Positions 45,946-54,525 of a stretch of 64,000 nucleotides of DNA are shown here, piece by piece (positions within the stretch are counted from its first letter, which is position 1; every line of letters begins with the position of its first letter). The translations under genes were made by a program, and so were the position numbers. Source of the stretch: Limnohabitans_A sp048020265 (GTDB lineage: Bacteria; Pseudomonadota; Gammaproteobacteria; Burkholderiales; Burkholderiaceae_C); assembly GCF_048020265.1 (NCBI RefSeq), contig NZ_CP171843.1:186001-250000 (forward strand), read 5' to 3'. The notes beneath the pieces were generated by a model. The model was not told where the DNA came from. It saw only the letters and a program-made list of their open reading frames with translations, and made no database searches.

Positions 45946-46674
45946 CTAGCGGGCGGGTGCGCGGCGCCAGCTCGCGCTGTATCTTTTGTGGGCTAGCTTC
46001 AGGTGTTTTTGCATGGCTTTGCGGGCTGCACTGCTGTCTCGCGCTTCGATAGCGTGCATCACTTCCTGGTGTTCTGCAATGGCGGTTTGCCATGAGGCGG
46101 GGTGTTCAAAATAATCCCCCAGCCGCTCAAACAAGGGGCCGTTGCGGGCCATCCAGTAGCGCTGTACCGTGTCCAGTAGCACGCTGTTGCCGCAGGCTTG
46201 GGCAATGGCTTTGTGAAAGGCTTCATCGCCCTGACGTGGAACTTCATCCCGCGCGGCTTCGAGCTTCATTTGCTGCAGCCCGTTTTTGATGGCTTTGAGG
46301 TCGGCTTTTTTGGCATGGGTCGCAGCCAGTGCGGCCACTTCGGCCTCCACCAGAATGCGGGCGCTCATGACTTCCAGCGGCCCCCAGTTGGCAGGGGTGT
46401 TGTCGTCCAGTTCGGCCGGGGCCGCGATCGGTTTGGCGGTCGAGTGTTGCCGCACATAGATGCCGGAGCCCGTGCGCACCTCGATCATGCCTTCCACCTC
46501 CAGTGCAATCAGGGCCTCGCGCACCGAGGGACGGCTCACACCGAGTTGCACCGCCAGATCGCGCTCGGCGGGTAGGCGTGAACCCAGCGCAAACTCGCCC
46601 GAAGCCATCAGTTGCCGCAGTTGCTCGGCAATCTGTCGGTAAAGGCGTTGGGGTTCAACGGTTTGAAGGGGCAT
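45946..46674 (-). CDS. GntR-family regulator, FadR/FCD subfamily (UxuR/ExuR-like role)
   Basis: A 242-residue regulator. Residues 8-75 are the winged helix with RLPAERDLAVQLGVSRPSVREALIALE and GSGIYVRQ; residues 95-225 are the all-helical FCD effector domain with the metal-site His residues. It is the first gene of the leftward sugar-acid cluster and lies beside a palindrome of FCD type at 46704-46722. It likely represses both arms until a hexuronate or aldonate binds. Confidence 0.9.
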   Translation of the reverse strand: MPLQTVEPQRLYRQIAEQLRQLMASGEFALGSRLPAERDLAVQLGVSRPSVREALIALEVEGMIEVRTGSGIYVRQHSTAKPIAAPAELDDNTPANWGPLEVMSARILVEAEVAALAATHAKKADLKAIKNGLQQMKLEAARDEVPRQGDEAFHKAIAQACGNSVLLDTVQRYWMARNGPLFERLGDYFEHPASWQTAIAEHQEVMHAIEARDSSAARKAMQKHLKLAHKRYSASWRRAPAR

Positions 46675-46703
46675 GGCGCGAATCAGGGATAACGTGAATT
46701 GGA

Positions 46704-46722
46704 CAAGTGGTCAGACCAGTTG
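46704..46722. promoter_or_regulatory. FCD/GntR-type operator in the divergent sugar-acid promoter
   Basis: CAAGTGGTCAGACCAGTTG is a 19-bp palindrome with a single mismatched pair. Its core TGGTC-A-GACCA agrees with the TTGGTnnnACCAA pattern of PdhR, LldR and UxuR sites. It lies 30 bp before the GntR gene and 178 bp before the rightward operon. Confidence 0.65.
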
Positions 46723-46899
46723 CAGAATCATCACATGTTCAAAAGCCATTGCAACTCCGCACAAACCCGCATGGGGCGTGTCGCAGAAACGACCTGTGAC
46801 GGGCCGCGTCTGTCGCATGCTGGCGTCCATTGAGGCCTCTGCCGCAGGACTGACCTGTCGCCCTTCAACTGATCAACACCCCTTCTCAAGCTGTCCCAG

Positions 46900-48015
46900 A
46901 TGCCCCTTGTCACCATTGACCGCGTGAGCCTTCGGCAAGTCAACCTGCCGCCCAAGGTGTTGCGCACCGACGCCATCCAGTCCTTCGTGACGCAAGAGAC
47001 CCTCTTGCTCACGCTGCACTGCAGCGACGGCATCTCGGCCACGGGTTATGCCTACACGATTGGCACAGGGGGATCGTCGGTCATTGCTTTGCTCAAGGAC
47101 CATTTGGTTCCGCGCCTGATCGGCCGCAACCCCGTCATGGTTGAGGCGATCTGGAAGGATTTGTTTTTTCACACCCATGCCACCGCCGTGGGGGCGATGA
47201 CCAGCCTGGCGCTGGCCTGTGTGGACACAGCTTTGTGGGATTGGCGTGCGCAAAGCCAGGGTCTGCCGCTTTGGCAGTTGCTGGGCGGTGCGCAAGCGCG
47301 GGTGCCGCTTTACACCACCGAAGGCGGTTGGTTGCATTTGTCGCCCGAGGCGCTGGTGGACCAGACGCTCCAGGCGCAGGCCCAAGGCTTCAAGGGCGCC
47401 AAGATCAAGATCGGCCGCTCGCATGTGAGCGAGGATGTCGCTCGCCTGAGTGCGGTGCGCGACGCTGTGGGACCAGGCTTTGAGTTGATGACCGATGCGA
47501 ACCAGGGCTTCAACCGTGCCGAGGCCGTGCGCCGTGCGCGGGCCTTCGATGGTCTGGGGCTGGCGTGGATGGAAGAGCCCTTGCCTGCCGAAGACGTTTC
47601 GGGGCATCGGCAGTTGCGAGAACACACCCCCATTCCTGTGGCAGTCGGTGAGTCGATGTACCACCCGATGCAGTTCCGTGAATATCTGGAGCAAGGCGCT
47701 TGCTCCATCGTGCAGCCCGATGTGGCACGCATCGGCGGCATCACGCCCTGGATCAAAACTGCGCACCTGGCCGAGGCGTTTGACGTGGCGGTGTGCCCGC
47801 ACTTCTTGATGGAGTTGCATGTGAGCCTGTGCGCGGCTGTGCCCAACGCGACCTGGGTCGAATACATCCCGCAGCTGGACGACATCACCACCTCGCGCAT
47901 GCAGGTGCAAGGCGGCTTTGCCTTGCCACCCGACTCACCCGGTCTGGGCATCGCCTGGGACTGGACCGCCATCACAGCACGACAAACCACCCATCTGGAG
48001 ATCCAAGCACCATGA
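46900..48015 (+). CDS. Enolase-superfamily sugar-acid dehydratase (mandelate racemase subgroup)
   Basis: A 371-residue enzyme. Catalytic KxK is Lys168-Ile-Lys170, metal ligands are Asp199, Glu225 and Glu251, and general acid/base His301. All lie four residues beyond their mandelate racemase counterparts, so the active site is complete. The reaction is abstraction of the alpha-proton of a carboxylate, most likely dehydration of an aldonic acid. Its operon partners resemble the L-fuconate and L-rhamnonate routes, but at 371 residues it is shorter than typical L-fuconate dehydratase, so the exact substrate is open. Confidence 0.85.
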   Translation: MPLVTIDRVSLRQVNLPPKVLRTDAIQSFVTQETLLLTLHCSDGISATGYAYTIGTGGSSVIALLKDHLVPRLIGRNPVMVEAIWKDLFFHTHATAVGAMTSLALACVDTALWDWRAQSQGLPLWQLLGGAQARVPLYTTEGGWLHLSPEALVDQTLQAQAQGFKGAKIKIGRSHVSEDVARLSAVRDAVGPGFELMTDANQGFNRAEAVRRARAFDGLGLAWMEEPLPAEDVSGHRQLREHTPIPVAVGESMYHPMQFREYLEQGACSIVQPDVARIGGITPWIKTAHLAEAFDVAVCPHFLMELHVSLCAAVPNATWVEYIPQLDDITTSRMQVQGGFALPPDSPGLGIAWDWTAITARQTTHLEIQAP

Positions 48016-48761
48016 GACTCAAAGGAAAAATCGCACTGATCACTGCCGCTGGGCAAGGCATTGGCCAGGCCGCCGCTTTGGCCATGGCTGCCGAGGGCGC
48101 CACGGTGTACGCCACCGATGTGAATCCCGATCTGCTCAAGGCCTACCAAGGGGTGGCCAACGTGCACACGGCGGTGTTGAATGTGCTCGACAAAAAAGCC
48201 ATCACCGCTCAGGTGGCGAGCATGGACCGCATTGACATCCTCTTCAACTGCGCAGGCTTTGTGCACAACGGCAACATCGAGTTGGCCACTGACGAGGACT
48301 GGGAATTTGCCTTCAACCTGAACGTGCGTTCGCAGTTCTGGATGATTCAGGCGGCTATCCCCAAAATGGTGGCGCAGTTTCAGAAAGACGGCCATGGCGG
48401 CAGCATCATCAACATGGCCAGCGTCTGCTCCAGTGTCCGTGGTTTGCCCAACCGCTTCGTTTATGGCGCCAGCAAAGCAGCCGTGATTGGCCTGACCAAG
48501 AGCGTGGCGGCCGACTATGTGCGCCAGGGCATCCGCTGCAACTGCATTTGCCCCGGCACCGTGGACACGCCTTCGCTGCAAGACCGCATCAACAGCTACG
48601 CCGATCCGGTGCAAGCGCGTCAGGATTTCATCAACCGCCAACCCATGGGGCGACTGGCGCAGGCGCACGAGATCGCCCCCATCGTCACTTTCCTCGCTTC
48701 CGACGAATCCATCTTCGCCACAGGCAATGCCTACATGGTCGACGGTGGTATGACCATTTGA
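48012..48761 (+). CDS. SDR dehydrogenase, 2-keto-3-deoxy-L-fuconate dehydrogenase-like (DHRS6/BDH2 type)
   Basis: A 249-residue short-chain dehydrogenase. Nucleotide loop TAAGQGIG (11-18), catalytic Ser137, Tyr151 and Lys155. The segment RCNCICPGTVDTPSLQDRI and the ending LASDESIFATGNAYMVDGGM are hallmarks of the DHRS6/BDH2 group, whose bacterial members oxidise 2-keto-3-deoxy-L-fuconate. It begins with an ATGA overlap with the enolase-superfamily gene, so product hand-over is likely. Confidence 0.87.
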   Translation: MRLKGKIALITAAGQGIGQAAALAMAAEGATVYATDVNPDLLKAYQGVANVHTAVLNVLDKKAITAQVASMDRIDILFNCAGFVHNGNIELATDEDWEFAFNLNVRSQFWMIQAAIPKMVAQFQKDGHGGSIINMASVCSSVRGLPNRFVYGASKAAVIGLTKSVAADYVRQGIRCNCICPGTVDTPSLQDRINSYADPVQARQDFINRQPMGRLAQAHEIAPIVTFLASDESIFATGNAYMVDGGMTI

Positions 48762-48779
48762 TTTTTCAGAAAGACACAC

Positions 48780-49538
48780 ATGAACTTGCTCGACATGAAA
48801 GGCCGCCACGCGGTCATCACCGGGGGGGCGACCGGTCTGGGCTTTGCCATTGCGCAGCGCATGCTGGCCTCGGGCGCACGCGTCACCATTTGGGACCGCG
48901 ATGCAGCTGGCATGGCCAAAGCCGCTGAGCAACTGCGCCAAGGTCAGTTGGGTGCCGTGCTCAACACCGTGCAAGTCGATGTGACCGACCACGCCTCGGT
49001 GGTGAATGCCACCGCGCAAACTACGGCCTTGGCCGGTGTGGACGTGCTGGTCAACAGCGCGGGCATCACGGGGCCCAATGTCAAAGTGTGGGACTACCCG
49101 GTGGACGCGTGGAAGCAGGTGTTTGATGTGAACGTGCACGGCCTGTTCCATTGCTGCCGTGAACTCAGCGCCCACATGAAAGCCCGCAACTACGGCCGCA
49201 TCGTCAACATCGCCTCGGTGGCGGGCAAGGACGGTAACCCCAATGCCAGCGCTTACAGTGCGAGCAAGGCGGCCGTCATTGGCCTCACCAAATCACTGGG
49301 CAAAGAGCTGGCCGACACGGGGGTGCGCGTGAACTGTGTCACTCCGGCGGCTGTGAAGACGGCGATTTTTGATCAAATGACGCCCGAGCACATCCAATTC
49401 ATGCTCTCCAAGATTCCGATGGCCCGCTTTGGCGAGCCCGAAGAAGTCGCCGCCATGGTGACTTGGTTGAGCACCGAAGAATGTTCCTTCTCCACTGGCG
49501 CGGTCTTTGACCTGTCCGGTGGCCGTTCCACTTATTGA
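48780..49538 (+). CDS. SDR-family oxidoreductase
   Basis: A 252-residue short-chain dehydrogenase with TGGATGLG (14-21), catalytic Ser146, Tyr159 and Lys163, and VNSAGITGPN. It is clearly distinct from the SDR just upstream. In a sugar-acid operon it could oxidise the free sugar (such as L-fucose) or a later keto intermediate. Similarity to 3-oxoacyl-ACP reductases is generic and not informative. It lies 18 bp after the previous gene and 26 bp before the hydrolase gene. Confidence 0.87.
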   Translation: MNLLDMKGRHAVITGGATGLGFAIAQRMLASGARVTIWDRDAAGMAKAAEQLRQGQLGAVLNTVQVDVTDHASVVNATAQTTALAGVDVLVNSAGITGPNVKVWDYPVDAWKQVFDVNVHGLFHCCRELSAHMKARNYGRIVNIASVAGKDGNPNASAYSASKAAVIGLTKSLGKELADTGVRVNCVTPAAVKTAIFDQMTPEHIQFMLSKIPMARFGEPEEVAAMVTWLSTEECSFSTGAVFDLSGGRSTY

Positions 49539-49564
49539 TTTTGTTCAAGCACTGAAAGGTATTC

Positions 49565-50428
49565 ATGAAACTCGTTCGCTATGGCCAACCCGGCAAAGAA
49601 AAACCCGGTCTGATCGACGCCGAAGGCCGCTTGCGCGACCTGAGCGGCGTAGTCAAAGACATCTCGCCCGAGTTGTTGAACGACAAGGCCCTGGCCAAGC
49701 TGGCCAAGGTCAAGACCGACAAACTGCCCTTGGTGCGTGGCAAAAAACGGTTTGGCACGCCGATCTCGTATACCAGCAAGTTCATCGCCATTGGCCTGAA
49801 CTACGCCGACCATGCGGCCGAATCGGGCATGCCCATCCCGGCTGAGCCGATTGTGTTCACCAAGGCCATCTCGTGCATCCAGGGCGCGAACGATGACGTC
49901 ATGTTGCCCAAGGGCTCCAAAAAGTCCGACTGGGAAGTCGAGCTGGGCATCGTGATCGGCACCCGCGCCCGTTATGTCACGCAAAAAGATGCACTGAATT
50001 ACGTCGCCGGTTACTGCGTGGTCAACGACGTGAGCGAGCGCGAATACCAACTCGAGCGCGGCGCCACCTGGGACAAGGGCAAGGGCTGCGACACCTTCGG
50101 CCCCGTGGGCCCATGGCTCGTCACCCGCGACGAAGTGCCCAACCCGCAAGCTCTGGGCATGTGGCTCGACGTGAACGGTGTGCGTTACCAGACCGGCAAC
50201 ACCAAGACCATGATCTTTGGTGTGGCCAAGCTGGTCAGCTACGTGAGTCAGTTCATGACGCTGGAGCCCGGCGACATCATCACCACCGGCACACCACCCG
50301 GCGTGGGCATGGGTGTCAAGAAGGACGGCAAGCCGGCACCCGTGTTCTTGAAGCGCGGCGACGTGATGCACCTGGGTATTGACGGTTTGGGTGAGCAAAC
50401 CCAGAAAGTGGTGGCTTTCAAGGCCTGA
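49565..50428 (+). CDS. Fumarylacetoacetate hydrolase-family protein (2,4-diketo-3-deoxy sugar-acid hydrolase candidate)
   Basis: A 287-residue FAH-family enzyme. FIAIGLNYADHAAESGMPIP, the metal-binding WEVELGIVIG, and PGDIITTGTPPGVGMG are characteristic. In pathways that use a DHRS6-type dehydrogenase, such a hydrolase splits the 2,4-diketo-3-deoxy acid to pyruvate and a hydroxyacid (lactate for 6-deoxy sugars). Ureidoglycolate lyase is a common generic label but does not fit this operon. Last gene of the rightward arm. Confidence 0.85.
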   Translation: MKLVRYGQPGKEKPGLIDAEGRLRDLSGVVKDISPELLNDKALAKLAKVKTDKLPLVRGKKRFGTPISYTSKFIAIGLNYADHAAESGMPIPAEPIVFTKAISCIQGANDDVMLPKGSKKSDWEVELGIVIGTRARYVTQKDALNYVAGYCVVNDVSEREYQLERGATWDKGKGCDTFGPVGPWLVTRDEVPNPQALGMWLDVNGVRYQTGNTKTMIFGVAKLVSYVSQFMTLEPGDIITTGTPPGVGMGVKKDGKPAPVFLKRGDVMHLGIDGLGEQTQKVVAFKA

Positions 50429-50453
50429 TGCTTTTTTTTGTGGCTATGAGTCG

Positions 50454-50474
50454 ACCCCCGACTTGATCGGGGGT
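50454..50474. repeat. Short palindromic repeat after the FAH-family gene
   Basis: ACCCCCGA (50454-50461) and TCGGGGGT (50467-50474) form a perfect 8-bp stem with loop CTTGA. The CGACTTGATCGG core marks it as a truncated member of the palindromic family at 39.9 and 41.1 kb. It could also act as a 3'-end hairpin for the operon. Confidence 0.65.
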
Positions 50475-50566
50475 TCAGGACTTCAACGCTTTCACCGGTC
50501 CGCCGCTCCTGATTTACCCTTGATCGGTGAGGTGGTTTGTTTGTTTGGACAATTTTGGTGCAAAAT

Positions 50567-50580
50567 AGAACGGTCGTTCT
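50567..50580. promoter_or_regulatory. Palindromic operator before the TetR gene
   Basis: AGAACGGTCGTTCT is an inverted repeat of AGAACG around two bases, ending 13 bp before the ATG at 50594. Position and form are typical of TetR autoregulation. Confidence 0.6.
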
Positions 50581-50593
50581 TTTTTGATGCGCC

Positions 50594-51340
50594 ATGACCG
50601 AATCCAAAAAACCTTCCAAAGTCGAAAGCTTGCCCGCACCAGAGGCAGGCCGCCGCGTGCTCATCAAAGGCCAGCAAACCAAGGCCGTGATCATCGACGC
50701 CGCCTTGGGCCTGGCCTCGCAGATTGGCCTGGAAGGCTTGTCCATTGGCGCGGTGGCCGAGGTCACGGGCATGAGCAAGTCGGGCGTGTTTGCCCACTTC
50801 GGCTCGCGAGAAGAGCTGCAAATTTCTGTCATCCGCGAATACCACGACCGTTTTGAGGCCGAGGTGTTTTACGCGGCCATGCAAAAACCCCGTGGTGTGC
50901 CACGTCTGCAAGCGCTGTTTGACAACTGGATGGTGCAGACCTCGGCCGAGATCGATTCGGGCTGCATCTACATCAGCGGTGCGGTGGAGTTTGACGACCG
51001 CACCGGTCCCGTGCGCGATGCACTGGCCTCTTCGGTGGCCACTTGGCAAACCGCCTTGCGTCGCGCCGTAGAACTCGCTCAGGAAGAGGGCCAACTCAGC
51101 CGTGCGTCCGACGCGCACCAGATCGCTTTTGAAATCCATGGCTTGATTCTGGCGCTGCATTACGAAGCCCGTTTTTTGCGCAACCCGAACGCTGCCGACC
51201 GCGCCCGCCAAGGCTTTCAGCATATTCTGGCCCGCTATGCAGGGCCGGGCACACCCCCCGAGCCCGCGCCAGCCAGCGCAGCCAAGTCACCCAAGCTGGT
51301 GGCTGTGCCTAAGGCCCGTCGCAAGCCGGCGAACGATTGA
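50594..51340 (+). CDS. TetR-family transcriptional regulator of acyl-CoA genes
   Basis: A 248-residue regulator. A 30-residue basic leader precedes the helix-turn-helix (VIIDAALGLASQIGLEGLSI, then AEVTGMSKSGVFAHFGSREE). The last 30 residues are a Pro/Ala/Lys-rich tail. Transcription runs on into acyl-CoA dehydrogenase and further acyl-CoA genes, and an inverted repeat overlaps its promoter, so it is probably an autoregulated fatty acid degradation repressor. Confidence 0.9.
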   Translation: MTESKKPSKVESLPAPEAGRRVLIKGQQTKAVIIDAALGLASQIGLEGLSIGAVAEVTGMSKSGVFAHFGSREELQISVIREYHDRFEAEVFYAAMQKPRGVPRLQALFDNWMVQTSAEIDSGCIYISGAVEFDDRTGPVRDALASSVATWQTALRRAVELAQEEGQLSRASDAHQIAFEIHGLILALHYEARFLRNPNAADRARQGFQHILARYAGPGTPPEPAPASAAKSPKLVAVPKARRKPAND

Positions 51341-51386
51341 TTTCCCTCAAGATCTTCACTGACACACCGATTCAAGGAGTCCCCTC

Positions 51387-53198
51387 ATGCCCGTCTACAA
51401 CCCACCCCTTCGCGACATGCAATTTGTCCTGCACGAGTTGCTCAACGTCAGCGCTGAACTCAAAGCCTTGCCTAAGCATGCCGAGACCGATGCGGACACC
51501 ATCAACGCGGTGCTCGAAGAAGGTGGCAAGTTCGCATCCGAAGTGGTCTTTCCTTTGAACATTTCTGGTGACACCCAGGGCTGCCAGCTCAACCGCGACA
51601 CGCACGAAGTCAAAGCCCCCGATGGGTTCAAGGCGGCTTATGAGCAGTACGTGGCCGGTGGCTGGCCATCGCTGAGCTGCGACCCCGAGTTCGGCGGTCA
51701 AGGGCTGCCCTTTGTGGTCAACCAGTGCTTTTACGAAATGCTCAACTCGGCCAACCAGGCCTGGACCATGTACCCGGGCCTGAGCCACGGCGCCTACGAG
51801 TGCCTGCATGCGCATGGCACGCCCGAGCAAAAAGCCCTTTACTTGCCCAAGCTGACCAGTGGCGAGTGGACTGGCACCATGTGCCTGACCGAGCCGCATT
51901 GCGGCACCGATCTGGGTATGCTCCGCACCAAGGCCGAGCCCCAGGCCGATGGCACTTACAAGCTCAGCGGCCAAAAGATTTTCATCAGCGCAGGCGAGCA
52001 CGACCTGGCCCCCAACATCGTGCACCTGGTGCTGGCCCGTTTGCCCGATGCGCCGCCCGGCAGCAAAGGCATCAGCCTGTTCATCGTGCCCAAGTTCAAG
52101 GTGGCCGCCGATGGCAGTATGGGCGAGCGCAATGGCATTTACTGCGGTGGCCTGGAACACAAAATGGGCATCCACGGTAACGCCACTTGCCAAATGGTTT
52201 TGGACGAAGCGGTGGGCACCCTGGTGGGGCAACCCAACAAGGGTTTGGCGGCGATGTTCGTGATGATGAACGCCGCCCGACTGGGCGTGGGCAACCAGTC
52301 GTTGGGCCTGACCGAAGTGGCGTACCAAAATGCCTTGGCCTACGCCAAGGACCGCGTGCAGATGCGTTCGCTCACGGGCGTGAAGGCGCCCGGCAAACCA
52401 GCCGACCCGATCATCGTGCACCCCGATGTGCGCCGCATGCTGCTGACCGCCAAGGCCTATGCCGAAGGGGGCCGTGCGCTCGCTTGCTACTGCGCCTTGC
52501 TCCTCGACAAAGAGCTCAACCACCCCGATGAAGCCGTGCGTGCCGAAGCCGCCGAAGTTGTGGCCCTGCTCACGCCCATCGTGAAAGCCTTCACCACTGA
52601 CAACGCCTGGGAAGCCACCTCGGCCTGCCAGCAGGTGTTCGGCGGCCACGGCTACATCAAGGAGTGGGGCATGGAGCAGTTTGTGCGCGACGCCCGCATC
52701 AACATGATTTACGAAGGCACCAACACCATTCAGTCACTCGATTTGCTGGGCCGTAAAGTGCTGGGCAACCAGGGCGCCACGCTCAAGAAGTTCGGCAAAC
52801 TGGTCGAGCAGTTGGTCAGGGCCGAAATGGCCAACGAAGCCATGGGCGAGTTCATCAAGCCGCTGGCCGATCTGGGTCAAAAACTCACGCAACTCACGGG
52901 CGAAGTCGGCATGAAAGCCATGAGCAACGCCGACGAAGTGGGCGCTGCGGCGGTGGATTATTTGCGCGTGGTGGGTCACCTGGTGCTGGGTTATTTCTGG
53001 GCCCGCTCGGCGCAAATCGCCCTGGCCAAGCTGGCCGAGGCGGAAGAAGAGGCCCAGCGCCCCGATCCGTTCTACCAGGCCAAGCTGCAGACCGCGCGTT
53101 TTTACTTCACCCGCCTGATGCCCGAAACCTCCACCTTGATGCGCCGCATCCGTGCGGGCAGCGATGTGCTGATGGACACCGATGCTGCGCTGGCATGA
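51387..53198 (+). CDS. Acyl-CoA dehydrogenase, long form with C-terminal extension
   Basis: A 603-residue FAD-dependent dehydrogenase. MCLTEPHCGTDLGML is the flavin and substrate signature, GGHGYIKEWGMEQFVRDARI the C-terminal FAD motif, and Glu443 in MIYEGTN the catalytic base. Residues beyond about 465 are the extra C-terminal helical domain seen in the DmdC-like and long FadE-type group, so length is normal for that group. It introduces the first double bond in beta-oxidation or a related acyl-CoA route. An AAGGAG site precedes the ATG. Confidence 0.92.
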   Translation: MPVYNPPLRDMQFVLHELLNVSAELKALPKHAETDADTINAVLEEGGKFASEVVFPLNISGDTQGCQLNRDTHEVKAPDGFKAAYEQYVAGGWPSLSCDPEFGGQGLPFVVNQCFYEMLNSANQAWTMYPGLSHGAYECLHAHGTPEQKALYLPKLTSGEWTGTMCLTEPHCGTDLGMLRTKAEPQADGTYKLSGQKIFISAGEHDLAPNIVHLVLARLPDAPPGSKGISLFIVPKFKVAADGSMGERNGIYCGGLEHKMGIHGNATCQMVLDEAVGTLVGQPNKGLAAMFVMMNAARLGVGNQSLGLTEVAYQNALAYAKDRVQMRSLTGVKAPGKPADPIIVHPDVRRMLLTAKAYAEGGRALACYCALLLDKELNHPDEAVRAEAAEVVALLTPIVKAFTTDNAWEATSACQQVFGGHGYIKEWGMEQFVRDARINMIYEGTNTIQSLDLLGRKVLGNQGATLKKFGKLVEQLVRAEMANEAMGEFIKPLADLGQKLTQLTGEVGMKAMSNADEVGAAAVDYLRVVGHLVLGYFWARSAQIALAKLAEAEEEAQRPDPFYQAKLQTARFYFTRLMPETSTLMRRIRAGSDVLMDTDAALA

Positions 53199-53221
53199 TC
53201 GGAAACTTCAGGAGTTGAAAC

Positions 53222-53662
53222 ATGAACAACATTTTCCGCACAAGCGCCCTGGTCGTCCTGGGCTGCATGGCTGTGGCAGCCCAAGCCAACAGCCCGGTGG
53301 GCCGTTGGCACACGATTGACGACAAGACCGGCGATACCAAGAGCGTGGTCACCATCGAAGACGCGGGCGGCGTGCTGCGCGGCAAGGTCAGCCAGATCCT
53401 GCGCAAGGACGCCGACCCTGCCGCCAAGTGCGGCCTGTGCAAGGACGACCGCAAAGACCAGACCATTTTGGGCATGGAAATCATCCGGGGTGTGAAAAAG
53501 TCTGCCGGTAACGACTACTGGGACGGCGGTGAGATCCTTGACCCGGAAGAGGGCAAGCTGTACCGCGTGCGACTGACGCCCATCGAGGGCGGCGCGAAAC
53601 TGCAAGTGCGCGGTTTTCTGGGCCCCTTCTGGCGCAACCAGTTGTGGGTCAAGGCCCCCTGA
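53222..53662 (+). CDS. Secreted DUF2147-family protein
   Basis: A 146-residue exported protein with signal peptide to about residue 22 (cut after AQA). The mature start NSPVGRWHTIDDKTGDTKSV and the segment KCGLCKDDRKDQTILGMEII identify DUF2147, a small lipocalin-like beta barrel of unknown function in the envelope. It sits within the acyl-CoA gene set and is followed by a terminator. Confidence 0.88.
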   Translation: MNNIFRTSALVVLGCMAVAAQANSPVGRWHTIDDKTGDTKSVVTIEDAGGVLRGKVSQILRKDADPAAKCGLCKDDRKDQTILGMEIIRGVKKSAGNDYWDGGEILDPEEGKLYRVRLTPIEGGAKLQVRGFLGPFWRNQLWVKAP

Positions 53663-53681
53663 CCCTTTCACATTCCAAACT

Positions 53682-53698
53682 GCCGCCCATGGGGCGGC
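53682..53698 (+). terminator. Terminator-like hairpin after the DUF2147 gene
   Basis: GCCGCCC (53682-53688) and GGGCGGC (53692-53698) form a 7-bp GC stem with a 3-base loop, followed by a T-rich run to 53710. It falls between the DUF2147 and enoyl-CoA hydratase genes. Confidence 0.65.
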
Positions 53699-53722
53699 CT
53701 TTCCATTTTTGAGGCAAGCTCC

Positions 53723-54487
53723 ATGTCTGACATCCTGACCCACACCGATGCGGGGGTGATGACCATCACCTTCAACCGCCTGGACAAAAAGAACTCCATC
53801 ACCGCCGCCATGTACGCCGCCATGGCCGATGCCGTGGCCCAGGCTGCGACCGACCCCGCCGTGCGGGTGGTCGTGTTCCAGGGACATGAGAGCATCTTCA
53901 GCGCGGGCAACGACATTGGCGACTTTCTGAACCAGCCGCCCACCACGCAAGAGTCGCCCGTGTTCCGTTTTTTGCGCGGCATCGCCACCTTCGAAAAACC
54001 GCTAATCGCCGCTGTGGCTGGCCCTGCGGTGGGCATTGGCACCACCATGCTGTTCCATTGCGACCTGGTTTATGCGGGTGATAACGCGGCGTTCTCCATG
54101 CCCTTTGTTAACCTGGGCCTGTGCCCCGAAGCGGCGTCCAGCCTGCTGGTGCCCCGCATGTTCGGCTACCACCGCGCCTCCGAAGCCCTGTTGATGGGTG
54201 AGCCGTTTTTTGCCGAAGCGGCGCAAGAGGTCGGCCTGGTCAACCGCGTGGTGCCGCCCACCGAGGTCAACGGCTACGCGCAGGCGCAAGCCCGCAAGCT
54301 GGCCGCCAAGCCCTTGTCATCCCTGATCGAAACCAAGCGCTTGATGAAGGGCGGCAGCCAGCAGGAAGTGCTGCAAAAGATGGACGAGGAAGGCAAAAGT
54401 TTCGGCCGCATGCTGCGCGAGCCGGCCGCCAAAGAGGCTTTTGGTGCCTTCATGGAAAAACGCAAGCCCGACTTTTCGAAGCTGTGA
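53723..54487 (+). CDS. Enoyl-CoA hydratase/isomerase family protein
   Basis: A 254-residue crotonase. The oxyanion hole is formed by IFSAGNDIGDF and AVAGPAVGIGTTMLFHCDLV; the second half has NLGLCPEAASSLLVPRMFG with one acidic residue in the usual catalytic region, which is also compatible with an enoyl-CoA isomerase. It probably takes part in fatty or branched-chain acid breakdown with the preceding dehydrogenase. Confidence 0.9.
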   Translation: MSDILTHTDAGVMTITFNRLDKKNSITAAMYAAMADAVAQAATDPAVRVVVFQGHESIFSAGNDIGDFLNQPPTTQESPVFRFLRGIATFEKPLIAAVAGPAVGIGTTMLFHCDLVYAGDNAAFSMPFVNLGLCPEAASSLLVPRMFGYHRASEALLMGEPFFAEAAQEVGLVNRVVPPTEVNGYAQAQARKLAAKPLSSLIETKRLMKGGSQQEVLQKMDEEGKSFGRMLREPAAKEAFGAFMEKRKPDFSKL

Positions 54488-54525
54488 ACCGAGGTGGGGC
54501 AGTGCTAGTTCAATAGAATTGCTGT

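Noticed and set aside
53682..53710. A small RNA gene between the DUF2147 and enoyl-CoA hydratase genes
   Set aside because: Only a terminator-like hairpin is visible; there is no separate promoter or room for a gene.
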